A stretch of 64,000 bases of DNA from Micromonospora noduli (GTDB taxonomy: Bacteria > Actinomycetota > Actinomycetes > Mycobacteriales > Micromonosporaceae): the NCBI RefSeq assembly GCF_003264365.1, contig NZ_PYAK01000025.1:1-64000 (forward strand), written 5' to 3'. Position numbers and translations under genes: made by a program. The notes under the pieces were generated by a model. The model saw nothing but the letters and a program-made list of their open reading frames with translations, made no database searches and was not told the origin of the DNA. Below are positions 43,741 to 52,510 of this stretch, piece after piece; within the stretch, counting starts at the first letter, position 1, and every line of letters starts with the position of its first letter.

Positions 43741-44514
43741 TCAGCGGGCCTCCGGGTCGAGGCCGAGTACGGCCCGTCCGCCGTCCACCGGCAGCGTCAC
43801 CCCGTTGACGAAGCTCGCCGCGGGCGACAGCAGGTACGCGACCGCCTCGGCCACCTCCTCGGCCCGCCCGATGCGGCCCACCGGGTGCAGCCGGGTCAGC
43901 TCGGCGTCGATCCACTGGGCCTGGGTGGGCTCCTGGGTGGCGAGGAATTCGGCGTGCCGCTCGGTGGCGATCGAGCCGAGCGCGACCGCGTTGGCGCGGA
44001 TGCCGTGCCGGCCGTACTCGACGGCCAGCGCCCGGGTGAGCCCTTCCACGGCGGCCTTCGCCGTCGCGTACGGCAGGGCACCGGACACCGGTCGGCGGGC
44101 CTGGTGCGACGAGACGTTGACGATCGCGCCGCCGGCGGCGCGGGCCAGGAAGCGGCGGACGGCGACCGCGGCGCCCACCACGGCCGGGCGCAGGTTCAAC
44201 CCGATCAGCTCCAGCACCGTGTCGGCGGACGCGGTGTGCAGCGTGGCGTCGCGGAAGACCGCTGCGTTGTTCACCCAGCCGGTCAGCGGCGCGGCCCGGT
44301 CGGCCAGCTCGGCGGCGTGCTCGGCCACCTGCTCGTCGGCGGCGTCACCGACCACCGCGACGAGCCGATCGGCGGCCGGATGGTCGGCCAACCAGTCGAC
44401 CGCGTCGGCGTCGCGTTCGAGTACGACGATGGTGGCGCCGGTCGCCAGCAGCCGTTCCACCACGGCCCGGCCGACACCGCGACCACCTCCGGTCACCACG
44501 CACGACGTGGGCAC
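43741..44514 (-). CDS. SDR family oxidoreductase (257 aa)
   Basis: A classical SDR with TGGGRGVGRAVVERLL, NNAAV, NVSSHQ and YATAKAAVEGLTRALAVEYG, so the Ser, Tyr and Lys are intact. The C-terminal loop PAASFVNGVTLPVDGG is usual. It starts 3 nt after the degV stop (GTG at 44514), so the two genes are one operon. In M. tuberculosis the next gene after degV is octT-gpgP; here an SDR is downstream of degV instead. Substrate unknown. Confidence 0.9.
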   Translation of the reverse strand: MPTSCVVTGGGRGVGRAVVERLLATGATIVVLERDADAVDWLADHPAADRLVAVVGDAADEQVAEHAAELADRAAPLTGWVNNAAVFRDATLHTASADTVLELIGLNLRPAVVGAAVAVRRFLARAAGGAIVNVSSHQARRPVSGALPYATAKAAVEGLTRALAVEYGRHGIRANAVALGSIATERHAEFLATQEPTQAQWIDAELTRLHPVGRIGRAEEVAEAVAYLLSPAASFVNGVTLPVDGGRAVLGLDPEAR

Positions 44515-44517
44515 GGC

Positions 44518-45372
44518 TCAGCCCTCCGGTCGGCGGTGGACGACCACGCAGGCCAGGCCCGGCCCGGCGTGCGCGGCGACGACGGCACCCGCCTCGGAGA
44601 CGTACGTGTCGTGCAGCCGGTCACCGAACCGCTCGGTCAGCGCGGCGCGCAACGCCTCGGCCCGTTGCGGCGCGGCCAGGTGGTGCACCCCGAGATCCAC
44701 GTCGTCGCCGTCGGCCGCCTCGACGGCCAGGTCCACGAGACGGGCCACTCCCCGGCTGGCGGTGCGGACCTTCTCCCGCAGCACGATCGCCCCGTCCGGC
44801 ATGTGCATGATCGGCTTGACGGACAGCGCGGTGCCGACCAACGCCTCGGCCGCGTTGATCCGGCCGCCCCGGCGCAGGAACTCCAGCGTGTCGACGTAGA
44901 ACCAGACGGTGGTGCGGGCGATGGCGGCGAGCGCCGCGTCGCGTACAGCGGCAAGGTCGGCGCCGGCCTCGGCGGCGGTGGCGGCGGCGATGGCCGGGAA
45001 GCCGAGCCCCATGCCCGCCGAGCGGCTGTCCACGACCTCGACCCGGCCGTCCAGGTCGGCGGCGGCGAGCCGGGCGGCCTCCACCGTGCCGGACAGCGCG
45101 GCGGAGATGTGCACCGAGACGATCCCGTCGGCGCCGGCGTCGAGCAGTCGGCGGTACGTGCGGGCGAACTGCTCGGGTGCCGGGCGGGAGGTGGTCGCGG
45201 TGACCCGGCGGGCGCTCAGCGCCAGTGTGGCGTCGGCCGGCTGGGTCTCCACCCCCTCCAGCCCTTCCGCGCCGTTGAGCACGACGGTCAACGGCACGAC
45301 GGTCAGCCGGTGCGCCTGCACCAGCTCGGACGGAAGGTAGGCGGTGGAGTCGATGACAACCGCGACGGGCAT
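44518..45372 (-). CDS. DegV family protein (284 aa)
   Basis: A fatty acid-binding FakB-like protein. The N-terminal VAVVIDSTAYLPSEL has the lipid head-group Thr/Ser, and ISAALSGTVEAARLAA and VEVVDSRSAGMGLGF are DegV signatures. Late GGRINAAEALVGTALSVKPIM and HAGPGLACVVV are also typical. TAGCGT is 7 nt before ATG 45372, so the mRNA is leaderless; a GTG at 45381 lies inside that spacer. The family delivers fatty acids to acyl-kinases in Firmicutes; the role here is unproven. Confidence 0.9.
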   Translation of the reverse strand: MPVAVVIDSTAYLPSELVQAHRLTVVPLTVVLNGAEGLEGVETQPADATLALSARRVTATTSRPAPEQFARTYRRLLDAGADGIVSVHISAALSGTVEAARLAAADLDGRVEVVDSRSAGMGLGFPAIAAATAAEAGADLAAVRDAALAAIARTTVWFYVDTLEFLRRGGRINAAEALVGTALSVKPIMHMPDGAIVLREKVRTASRGVARLVDLAVEAADGDDVDLGVHHLAAPQRAEALRAALTERFGDRLHDTYVSEAGAVVAAHAGPGLACVVVHRRPEG

Positions 45373-45379
45373 GCCCGGC

Positions 45380-45385
45380 ACGCTA
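45380..45385 (-). promoter_or_regulatory. Leaderless -10 element TAGCGT for degV
   Basis: TAGCGT on the minus strand is followed by 7 nt and ATG at 45372, with no Shine-Dalgarno. It drives the degV-SDR operon. Confidence 0.6.
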
Positions 45386-45420
45386 GCCGATCGAGGCCGG
45401 GAACGCCGAGGCGCGAGTAC

Positions 45421-46050
45421 TCAGACCGCGTCGACGGCGACCGGGGCGGTGATCAGGCCGACGTTGTGCGCCCGCAACTGCCAGCCGCGGACGTCGTCGT
45501 GGCGCAGCTCGGTCCAGTGGCAGTTGGCCAGCGAACCGATGGTGCGCAGCACGGCAGTGTCCCAACCGAGCAGGTGACCGATGCCCTGCCGGGAGCCGCC
45601 ACCGTGAGTGGCGATCACCACGGTGCCGCCCGGGGCCGCATCGGCTGCCTCCTGTAGCGCGGCACCGACCCGCTCACCGAGGTCGTGCAGGGGCTCCAGA
45701 TCCGCGCCCGGGTCGGGGTCGCCGGCCCGCCAGCGCGCGTACTCCTCGGGGAAACGCTCGGCGACCTCGGTGAGGTGCAGACCCTGCCACTGGCCGAAGT
45801 GCCGCTCGCGCAGCCGGGCGTCGGTGCGTACCGGTAGACCCGTCAGCGCGGCGAGCGCGGCGGCGGTGTCGGCGGCGCGGCTCAGGTCGCTGGCCACGAT
45901 GGCGTCGGGCCGCAGCCCCGCGAGCAGCGGGGCGGCGGCGCGGGCCTGGTCGCGGCCAAGCTCGTTGAGGGGTACGTCGGTCTGCCCCTGGACGCGGTTG
46001 GCGGCGTTCCAGTCGGTGTTGCCGTGCCGCCAGACGATCAGTCGGGTCAT
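45421..46050 (-). CDS. Histidine phosphatase, GpgP-like (209 aa)
   Basis: A histidine phosphatase (phosphoglycerate mutase superfamily). The catalytic RHG motif is IVWRHGNTDWN, with ASDLSRAADTAAALAAL, LRERHFGQWQGL and ATHGGGSRQGIGHLL providing the remaining pocket. By position after rsfS-nadD and near degV it matches M. tuberculosis Rv2419c (GpgP, glucosyl-3-phosphoglycerate phosphatase). ATG overlaps the rsfS stop by 4 nt. Broad-specificity phosphatase is the safe call. Confidence 0.88.
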   Translation of the reverse strand: MTRLIVWRHGNTDWNAANRVQGQTDVPLNELGRDQARAAAPLLAGLRPDAIVASDLSRAADTAAALAALTGLPVRTDARLRERHFGQWQGLHLTEVAERFPEEYARWRAGDPDPGADLEPLHDLGERVGAALQEAADAAPGGTVVIATHGGGSRQGIGHLLGWDTAVLRTIGSLANCHWTELRHDDVRGWQLRAHNVGLITAPVAVDAV

Positions 46051-46454
46051 TCGGCGGTGGCGGACCCGCTGGCGTCGGCCTCGACCAGGTCGCGATCGAC
46101 GAACGGGATGGTGGGGCAGTCCTTCCAGAGGCGGTCGAGCCCGTAGAACTCGCGCTCCTCGGTGTGCTGGACGTGCACCACGATGTCGACGTAGTCGAGC
46201 AGCACCCAGCGGCCACCACGCTCGCCCTCGCGCCGCACCGGCTTCGCCTTCTCCGGCAGCTCCAGCAGGCTCTCCTCGATGGCGTCGACGATGGCCAGCA
46301 CCTGGCGCTCGTTGGGGGCAGCGGCGAGCACGAACGCGTCGGTGATGGCGAGCTGGTCGCCGACGTCGATGATCGTGATGTCCTGCGCCTTCTTGTCGGC
46401 GGCGGCCTGGGCGGCCGCGATAGCCAGCTCGTGAGCGCGTTCGGAAATCGTCAC
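46047..46454 (-). CDS. rsfS: Ribosomal silencing factor RsfS (135 aa)
   Basis: Binds L14 to block subunit joining under starvation. The DUF143 fold is complete: ERAHELAIAAAQAAADKKAQDITIIDV, then QLAITDAFVLAAAPNERQVLAIVDAI and RWVLLDYVDIVVHVQHTEEREFYGLDRLWKD. The start is GTG at 46454 with AAAGGAG upstream. The acidic C-terminal tail is normal for the group. It lies between nadD and a phosphatase gene, the usual actinobacterial arrangement. Confidence 0.96.
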   Translation of the reverse strand: MTISERAHELAIAAAQAAADKKAQDITIIDVGDQLAITDAFVLAAAPNERQVLAIVDAIEESLLELPEKAKPVRREGERGGRWVLLDYVDIVVHVQHTEEREFYGLDRLWKDCPTIPFVDRDLVEADASGSATAE

Positions 46455-46564
46455 CGTTCTCCTTTGATCAAGCGTGCGATCCTCCAAGCGTCTCATACCC
46501 GGCGGCACCCCGATCGTCCAGTTCTGGTCGGTTAGTGCCACGAACCTGGGCATAACGGGTGCGC

Positions 46565-47161
46565 TCAGTGCTGATAGAGGCTCCGCTTGGCGATGTACTG
46601 CACCACACCGTCGGGCACCAGATACCAGACCGGCTCGCCTCTGGCGACCCGAGCACGACAATCGGTCGACGAGATGGACATCGCGGGCACCTGGATCAGG
46701 CTGACAGTATCCGCCGGAAGGTGCTTGTCGCTCAGCGGGAAACCGGGTCGGGTCACGCCGATGAAATGGGCCAGCTCGAAGATCTCGTCCAGGTCCTTCC
46801 AGGACAGAATGCGTTGCAGGGCGTCCGCGCCGGTGATGAAGAACAACTGCACCTTCGGGCCGTACTCGGCGTGCAGGTCGCGCAGGGTGTCGACGGTGTA
46901 GGTCGGCCCGCTGCGGTCGATGTCGACCCGGCTGACCTGGAAGCGAGGGTTGGAGGCGGTGGCGATCACGGTCATCAGGTACCGGTCCTCGGCCGGGCTG
47001 ACCGGCTCGTCGGCCTTCTGCCAGGGCTGCCCGGTGGGCACGAAGACCACCTCGTCCAGGCCGAACCGGTCCGCTACCTCGCTGGCCGCGACGAGGTGCC
47101 CGTGGTGGATCGGGTCGAAGGTGCCACCCATGATCCCGATCCGCCGGATATCTTCCTCCAC
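46565..47161 (-). CDS. nadD: Nicotinate-nucleotide adenylyltransferase NadD (198 aa)
   Basis: Makes deamido-NAD from nicotinate mononucleotide and ATP. The nucleotidylyltransferase motif is GIMGGTFDPIHHGHL near residues 9-22, and SISSTDCRARVARGEPVWYLVPDGVVQYI near the end is the ISSTxIR equivalent (here with a Cys in the last position). GTG at 47161 gives the common MEEDIRRIG start. It is separated from rsfS by 110 bp. Confidence 0.95.
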   Translation of the reverse strand: MEEDIRRIGIMGGTFDPIHHGHLVAASEVADRFGLDEVVFVPTGQPWQKADEPVSPAEDRYLMTVIATASNPRFQVSRVDIDRSGPTYTVDTLRDLHAEYGPKVQLFFITGADALQRILSWKDLDEIFELAHFIGVTRPGFPLSDKHLPADTVSLIQVPAMSISSTDCRARVARGEPVWYLVPDGVVQYIAKRSLYQH

Positions 47162-47331
47162 CCAATGATCGTAGGCCGGGCGTCATGGCCGACCGTTCCG
47201 GCCCGGCGCAATGATCAACTCAACTGCCGGGCCATGCGCCGCCCGCAGAGCGCCGCACGTAGGGGTCGCAGCATTCCGCCCGTCGGCGTATATTCGTTGA
47301 CGAGTAACCGTCGACGAGCGAGGGGGTCATC

Positions 47332-48075
47332 GTGCCGAAGCGGCGCAAGGTCGGCAATCTGCTGGCGCTGGCCGTGCTGTCCGCGCTGGTCCAACGGCCG
47401 ATGCACCCGTACGAGATCGCCACCGCACTACGTGCCTGGGGCAAGGACCAGGACATGGAGTTCAAGTGGGGGTCCTTCTACACGGTGATCGGCAACCTGG
47501 ACAAACACCACCTGATCGAGGCGGTGGAGAGCGTGCGCGAGGGCCGACGCCCGGAACGCACCGTCTACCGGATCACCGACGCGGGGCGGGCGGAGCTGGT
47601 CGACTGGGCCCGCGAGCTGGTCTCCACCCCGATGGCGGAGCATCCCCGTTTCCGGGCCGGGTTGTCCGTGCTCGCCGCGCTGCACCCGGACGAGGCCACC
47701 GCCCTGCTGCGGCAACGGCTCGATCTGCTGGAGGCCGCGATCCGCCAGGACCGCGAAGCGCTCGACGCGCACCTGCGGGAGATCCCGCGACTGTTCCTGG
47801 TCGAGTCGGAGTACGACCTCGCCATGCGCGACGCGGAGGCGGCCTGGCTGCGGGCGCTGCTCGCCGAGCTGACCTCGGGCAGCTACCCGGGGTTGGACAC
47901 CTGGCGGACCTTCCACGAGACCGGCGAGATGCCGGCCGAGCTGACCGAGTTGGCCGAGAAAAGCAGCACCCCGAAGGCCAACCCCGACACCCCAACCACC
48001 CACACCCCGGAGGCAAGCCCCGACAGCTCCGAACGCCCCGCCAGCGGCAGCCGGAGAGCCGACGCCACCGGCTGA
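47332..48075 (+). CDS. PadR family transcriptional regulator (247 aa)
   Basis: A winged-helix repressor. The HTH domain is KRRKVGNLLALAVLSALVQRPMHPYEIATAL with the beta-wing FYTVIGNLDKHHLIEAVESVREGRRPERTVYRIT. A long C-terminal dimerisation helix pair (residues 100-190) follows, with a Pro/Ser/Thr-rich tail from 200 onward. GTG at 47332 follows GAGGGGG. TATATT near 47290 is a good -10. It precedes a FAD monooxygenase, a usual target of such regulators. Confidence 0.9.
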   Translation: MPKRRKVGNLLALAVLSALVQRPMHPYEIATALRAWGKDQDMEFKWGSFYTVIGNLDKHHLIEAVESVREGRRPERTVYRITDAGRAELVDWARELVSTPMAEHPRFRAGLSVLAALHPDEATALLRQRLDLLEAAIRQDREALDAHLREIPRLFLVESEYDLAMRDAEAAWLRALLAELTSGSYPGLDTWRTFHETGEMPAELTELAEKSSTPKANPDTPTTHTPEASPDSSERPASGSRRADATG

Positions 48076-48080
48076 AGAGC

Positions 48081-48116
48081 GGCCCCGGCGAGGTGCGCCA
48101 ACACCTCACCGGGGCC
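48081..48116 (+). terminator. Terminator between PadR and the monooxygenase
   Basis: Arms 48081-48095 and 48102-48116 pair over 15 bp with one mismatch around a 6-nt loop, 5 nt after the PadR stop. It separates the two genes, so the second has its own promoter. Confidence 0.8.
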
Positions 48117-48188
48117 CTGACCCCGAACCGACACCTGGGAAGGCACCCGGCCCGAAGCGGCAACCACGAGGATAACCGGGCTCCCTCC

Positions 48189-48248
48189 CAGGTCCGCGCC
48201 CACGCGCACCGACCACACCAGGTCCGCGCGCCCGCGCACCGACCACAC
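48189..48248 (+). repeat. Two tandem 30-bp repeats in the monooxygenase leader
   Basis: Copies 48189-48218 and 48219-48248 match except at about two positions. Both start CAGGTCCGCG and end CACCGACCACAC. They end 13 bp before the ATG at 48262. Arrangement in the promoter or leader suggests repeated regulator-binding sites, perhaps for the adjacent PadR protein, but this is inference. Confidence 0.8.
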
Positions 48249-48261
48249 CCAGGGAGAGAGC

Positions 48262-49467
48262 ATGACCACGGTACGAACCGCGATCGTCATCGGCGGTGGC
48301 ATCGCCGGGCCGGTGACAGCGCTCGCGCTGCGCCGCGCCGGCATCACCGCAACCGTCTACGAGGCGTACCCGACCACGGCCAGCGGCATCGGCGGCACCC
48401 TCGCCCTCGCGCCCAACGGCGTGGCGGCTCTGCGTACGGTCGGCGCGCACGAGGCGGTGACGGCGATCGCCACACCGATCGACCGCAGCGCTCTGGCCGT
48501 CGGCCGCCGCCGCATCGACATGCCCACGCTGACCGGGGTGCCACCGCTGCACGTGGTGCACCGGGCCGAGCTGTACCAGGTGCTGCACGACCAGGCATTC
48601 GCCGAGGGCGTGCCGTTCGCGTACGGCAAGCGGCTGGTCGATGCCGAGCAGACCGGCGACGGCGTGACCGCACGTTTCGAGGACGGCAGCACGGCGACCG
48701 CGGACATCCTGGTCGGCGCGGACGGGATCCGCTCCACGGTCCGGGGCCTCATCGACCCGGCCGCGCCCGGTCCCCGGTTCACCGGGCTGCTCGGCGTCGA
48801 GGCGGTCGCCCGCCACGAGGTCGACGCCGAGCCGGGCACGATGACGTTCGCGTTCGGTCGGCGCGGCTACTACCTGTACTGGCCGGAGCCCGGCGGCGGC
48901 ACCCGCTGGGGGGCCAACCTGCCGCAGCAGCGGCCGATGAGCCTCGTCGAGGCCCGGGCTGTGCCGGCGGAGCAGTGGTTGGACACGCTGCGCGCCACCT
49001 ACGGCGACGACGACCCGGGCCGGGAGCTGGTAGCGACCAGCAACGCCGACGATCTCCAGGTGGTCGGGTCATTGCAGATCATGCCGCCCGTGCCGCACTG
49101 GTATCGGGGCCGGATGGTGCTGGTCGGCGACGCGGCGCACGCACCGTCGAACAGTTCGGGGCAGGGTGCGTCGTTGGCCATCGAGAGCGCTGTGCAACTC
49201 GCCCGCTGCCTGCGCGACCTGCCGGACGTCGAGGCGGCGTTCGCCGCGTACGTGCGGCTGCGTCGTACCCGGGTGGAGAAGGTCGCGGCCCGCGCGGCCC
49301 GGATCAACCACGCGAAGGCCCCCGGTGCGGTCGCGCGGACGCTGATGCCGTTGCTGATGCCGCTGATGGTGCGCACGGTGCTGGACCCGGAGAAGACCGT
49401 CGCCGACGAGCAGCGCTACGTCATCGACTGGGACGCGCCGGTCACGGCGGAGCCCGCCCTGCGCTGA
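48262..49467 (+). CDS. FAD-dependent monooxygenase (401 aa)
   Basis: An aromatic-hydroxylase-like flavoprotein. The Rossmann FAD site is AIVIGGGIAGPVTALALRRAG with YEAYP; the DG motif is VGADGIRSTVRG; the GD motif is LVGDAAHAPSNSSGQGASLAIES. The C-terminal segment ends in MPLLMPLMVRTVL, a hydrophobic helix that may contact the membrane. ATG follows AGGGAGAG. It probably hydroxylates an aromatic or polyketide-like substrate, or modifies a drug. The adjacent PadR gene suggests ligand-induced expression. Confidence 0.9.
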   Translation: MTTVRTAIVIGGGIAGPVTALALRRAGITATVYEAYPTTASGIGGTLALAPNGVAALRTVGAHEAVTAIATPIDRSALAVGRRRIDMPTLTGVPPLHVVHRAELYQVLHDQAFAEGVPFAYGKRLVDAEQTGDGVTARFEDGSTATADILVGADGIRSTVRGLIDPAAPGPRFTGLLGVEAVARHEVDAEPGTMTFAFGRRGYYLYWPEPGGGTRWGANLPQQRPMSLVEARAVPAEQWLDTLRATYGDDDPGRELVATSNADDLQVVGSLQIMPPVPHWYRGRMVLVGDAAHAPSNSSGQGASLAIESAVQLARCLRDLPDVEAAFAAYVRLRRTRVEKVAARAARINHAKAPGAVARTLMPLLMPLMVRTVLDPEKTVADEQRYVIDWDAPVTAEPALR

Positions 49468-49473
49468 GCTGTG

Positions 49474-49505
49474 GCTGCGGGGTGGCCGGCCAGCCACCCC
49501 GCAGC
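49474..49505 (+). terminator. Terminator of the FAD monooxygenase
   Basis: A perfect 13-bp stem (49474-49486 with 49493-49505) with a 6-nt loop lies 6 nt after the stop. It is followed by a 15-bp tandem repeat CCCGCGCCGGGTCAG (49512-49550), leading to the pepN 3' end. Confidence 0.85.
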
Positions 49506-49585
49506 GGCCCGCCCGCGCCGGGTCAGCCCGCGCCGGGTCAGCCCGCGCCGGCCACCCCACGGCGTCAGCCCGCGCTGCTCAGCGG

Positions 49586-52102
49586 TCAGGCCGAGGCGGC
49601 GGCCACCGCCGTCCGGGCGACCAGCGCGCGACGCAGGTCGTCGTCGGCGTCGGTCACCGCCCGGCGCAGGCCGGGGGTCAGGTCGTCGCGGGACAGCAGG
49701 GCTGCGGCCGCCTCCCGGGTGGGCTGCGCCACGGCGTAGCGGGGGAACGCCAGGGCGGCAACCCGGTCGGCCGTCCAGGGGGTACGGCGGTGCGCGGCGG
49801 CCGGCATCTCCGCGAAGTACCGATCGACGTACGCGGCGGTCAGGTCGGCCTGTTCGGGTTGCCAGAACCCCTCGGTGATCGCCTCCAGCAGCCGACCGGA
49901 CAGCTCGGTGTCCCCCACGATGATCTCCCAGGTCGCCTGCTTCGTCACCGGGTCGGGCAGGGCCGCCCGGCAGTGGGCCGCTCGTTCCGCGCCAGTGGAG
50001 CTGTTGTCGGCGGCGGCCTCGATAGCGATCTCCGCCTCGCCGGCGGCGCCCAGCACCACCAGGCGACGCAGCACCGCCCAGCGCAGCTCCGCGTCGACCT
50101 TCAGACCGGCCGGCACGTCCCGGCCGGCGAGCCAACCGACGAGCAGATCGGCGTCGGTGGTCGCGGCGATCCAGCCGCGTGCGGCGGCGAGCTGCAGCGA
50201 CTCACCGGCCGGCGCGCCGTCGAGCAGCCGCTGGCACGTCCCCGCGACCCTGGCCAGCGCCGTGGAGCGGGCCAGCGGGTCGAGGTAACGGTCGACCAGG
50301 GACCGGCTGAGCGTCAGCACGTCCTCCGCGATGATCACCTCGGTCTCGGTGGGAAGCGCGGCGGCCATCAGGTCGATCAGGCCGTTGACCGGCCGTTCGC
50401 CGTCGGTCACCGCGTCCAGTGCCTCGCGCCAGAGCACAGCTCGTGCCAGCGGGTCGGCCAGACCGGGCAGCACCTGCGGGACGGCGTCCGCCGACGCCGG
50501 GTCGAGGCGTACCTTCGCGAAGGTGAGGTCGCCGTCGTTGAGCAGCAACAACCGGGCCGCCGGCTCGCCGGTCAACGCACCGAGCAGGGTGCGGCCTCCG
50601 TCGGCGTTCGGGTCGATGTCTACCTCGTCGCGTCGCCCGGTGCCGTCCAACGAGTAGCGGCCCACGCCGATCCGGTGTGGGCGCAGCACCGGGTACGACT
50701 CGGGCGCGGTCTGCACCACTGCCACCTCGGTGTAGCGGCCCTCGGCGTCGACGGCGACCTCGGCACGCAGCGTGTTGACCTGCGGGCGGCGCAACCACAG
50801 CTCGGCCCAGTCGGACAGGTCCCGCCCGCTGCTGGCGGAGAGGCTGGCCAGCAGATCGGCAAGGGTGGCGTTGCCGAAGCGGTGTCCGGCGAAGTGCGCG
50901 TTCAGGCCGGCGAGGAATGCCTCGTCGCCGAGCCACGCGACCAGCTGCCGCAGCACGCTGGCGCCCTTGGCGTACGAGATGCCGTCGAAGTTGAGCAGGC
51001 CCGCCTCGGCGTCGACGACCTCCTGTGGAGCGATCGGGTGGGTGGAGGGCCGCTGGTCGGCGGCGTAACCCCAGGCCTTGCGCCGCATGGCAAAGGTGGT
51101 CCAGGCCTGATCGAAGCGGGTCGCCTCGGCGGTGACCCGGGTGCCGAGGTACTCGGCGAAGGACTCGTTCAACCACAGGTCGTCCCACCAGCGCATGGTG
51201 ACCAGGTCACCGAACCACATGTGGGCCATCTCGTGGGCGATGGTGCCGGCCCGCTGCTCGCGCTGGGTGTCGGTGACCGCCGAACGGAACACGTAGTCGT
51301 CGCGGAAGGTGACCAGGCCCGGGTTCTCCATCGCGCCGGCGTTGAACTCGGGCACGAACGCCTGGTCGTACTTGCCGAACGGGTAGCGTTCGGTGAAGAG
51401 CTGGTGGAACCGGTCCAGGCACTGCCGGGTGATGGTGAAGATTTCCTCGGCGTCGGCGTCCAGGTGCTCGGCGAGCGACCGACGGCAGTAGATGCCCAGC
51501 GGTACGCCGTCGTGCTCGGCCCGCCGGACGTGGTACGGCCCGGCGATCAGCGAGAAGAAGTACGTGGCCAGGGGCTCGCTCGGGGCGAACTCCCAGCGCC
51601 CGGGTGCCGGGTTGGCGGCCAGCTCGGCGTTGCCTGCGACGATCCACTGCGGCGGCGCGGTGACCGAGAGCGTGAACGGGGCCTTGAGGTCGGGCTGGTC
51701 GAAGGCGGCGAAGATGCGCGGCGCGTTGTCGAGGAAGGACTGGGCGTAGAGGTAGGTCTCGCCGTCGGCCGGGTCGACGAAGCGGTGCATCCCCTCCCCC
51801 GTCCTGGAGTACGCCATCTCGGCCTCGACGACGAGCGTGTTCTCCTCGGCCAGGTCGTCGAGCGGCAGCCGGTTGTCGGTGAGCAGGCCGGGGTCCAGGT
51901 CGCTGTCGTTGAGGCGTACACCGCGCAGTTTGGCGGGCTTGACCTCGACGAAGGTCGCGGCGCCGGCGGTGGCTCGGAACCGGATCTGGACGCGGGAGCG
52001 GAACAGGTCGCCGTCACCGGTCAGGTCCAGGTCCACCTGATAGGACTCGACGGTAATCGCCGCGCCACGCGCGGTCGCCTCTACACGGGTCAGGCTCGGC
52101 AT
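49586..52102 (-). CDS. pepN: Aminopeptidase N (838 aa)
   Basis: An M1 family zinc aminopeptidase. The exopeptidase motif is GAMEN, the zinc motif is HEMAHMWFGD with the third ligand Glu in LNESFAEYLG, and the C-terminal ERAP1-like helical domain is complete. N-terminal SYQVDLDLTG begins the beta-saddle domain. ATG at 52102 is preceded by CAGGAT at 6 nt, and it lies 69 bp from a divergent DUF397 gene. Cytoplasmic, since no signal peptide is seen. It takes up peptide turnover. Confidence 0.95.
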   Translation of the reverse strand: MPSLTRVEATARGAAITVESYQVDLDLTGDGDLFRSRVQIRFRATAGAATFVEVKPAKLRGVRLNDSDLDPGLLTDNRLPLDDLAEENTLVVEAEMAYSRTGEGMHRFVDPADGETYLYAQSFLDNAPRIFAAFDQPDLKAPFTLSVTAPPQWIVAGNAELAANPAPGRWEFAPSEPLATYFFSLIAGPYHVRRAEHDGVPLGIYCRRSLAEHLDADAEEIFTITRQCLDRFHQLFTERYPFGKYDQAFVPEFNAGAMENPGLVTFRDDYVFRSAVTDTQREQRAGTIAHEMAHMWFGDLVTMRWWDDLWLNESFAEYLGTRVTAEATRFDQAWTTFAMRRKAWGYAADQRPSTHPIAPQEVVDAEAGLLNFDGISYAKGASVLRQLVAWLGDEAFLAGLNAHFAGHRFGNATLADLLASLSASSGRDLSDWAELWLRRPQVNTLRAEVAVDAEGRYTEVAVVQTAPESYPVLRPHRIGVGRYSLDGTGRRDEVDIDPNADGGRTLLGALTGEPAARLLLLNDGDLTFAKVRLDPASADAVPQVLPGLADPLARAVLWREALDAVTDGERPVNGLIDLMAAALPTETEVIIAEDVLTLSRSLVDRYLDPLARSTALARVAGTCQRLLDGAPAGESLQLAAARGWIAATTDADLLVGWLAGRDVPAGLKVDAELRWAVLRRLVVLGAAGEAEIAIEAAADNSSTGAERAAHCRAALPDPVTKQATWEIIVGDTELSGRLLEAITEGFWQPEQADLTAAYVDRYFAEMPAAAHRRTPWTADRVAALAFPRYAVAQPTREAAAALLSRDDLTPGLRRAVTDADDDLRRALVARTAVAAASA

Positions 52103-52171
52103 CCGCTTATCCTGCCCGATGGGGATCGGCACCCGGTCACCACACGACCCTCGGCACTGGAGGAAAGAACC

Positions 52172-52390
52172 ATGGCGCAGCACCCCAAGGGCGACTTCGA
52201 CCTCTCTCGGGCGGTCTGGCAGCGGGCCGAGGGGGACACCTCCGACAGCGCCGTCGAGGTCGCCTTCGTCGACGATCTGATCGGGATGCGCAACTCGGCC
52301 GAGCCGGACGGGCCCGTGCTGGTCTTCACCCAGGCCGAGTGGGACGCCTTCGTGGCCGGCGCGCAGGACGGCGAGTTCGACCTGGACTGA
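52172..52390 (+). CDS. Orphan DUF397 domain protein (72 aa)
   Basis: A compact DUF397 domain: DFDLSRAVWQRAEGDTSDSAVEVAFVDDLIGMRNSAEPDGPVLVFTQAEWDAFVAGAQDGEFDL. The family's FTxxEWxAF signature is clear. ATG at 52172 follows GGAGGAAAG. DUF397 proteins normally pair with an XRE-type helix-turn-helix gene; no such partner is adjacent. It might act with a regulator encoded elsewhere. Confidence 0.9.
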   Translation: MAQHPKGDFDLSRAVWQRAEGDTSDSAVEVAFVDDLIGMRNSAEPDGPVLVFTQAEWDAFVAGAQDGEFDLD

Positions 52391-52510
52391 CAGTGCCCGA
52401 CGACCCGTCGGTGGTGGATCGCCGTGCCGGTGCCCGTGGTCGGGACACCGGCACGGCCACGCTGGCGGGTCGGCCGGCGCACCCCCGGATCGGCCACCCG
52501 GGGCTGGTGG

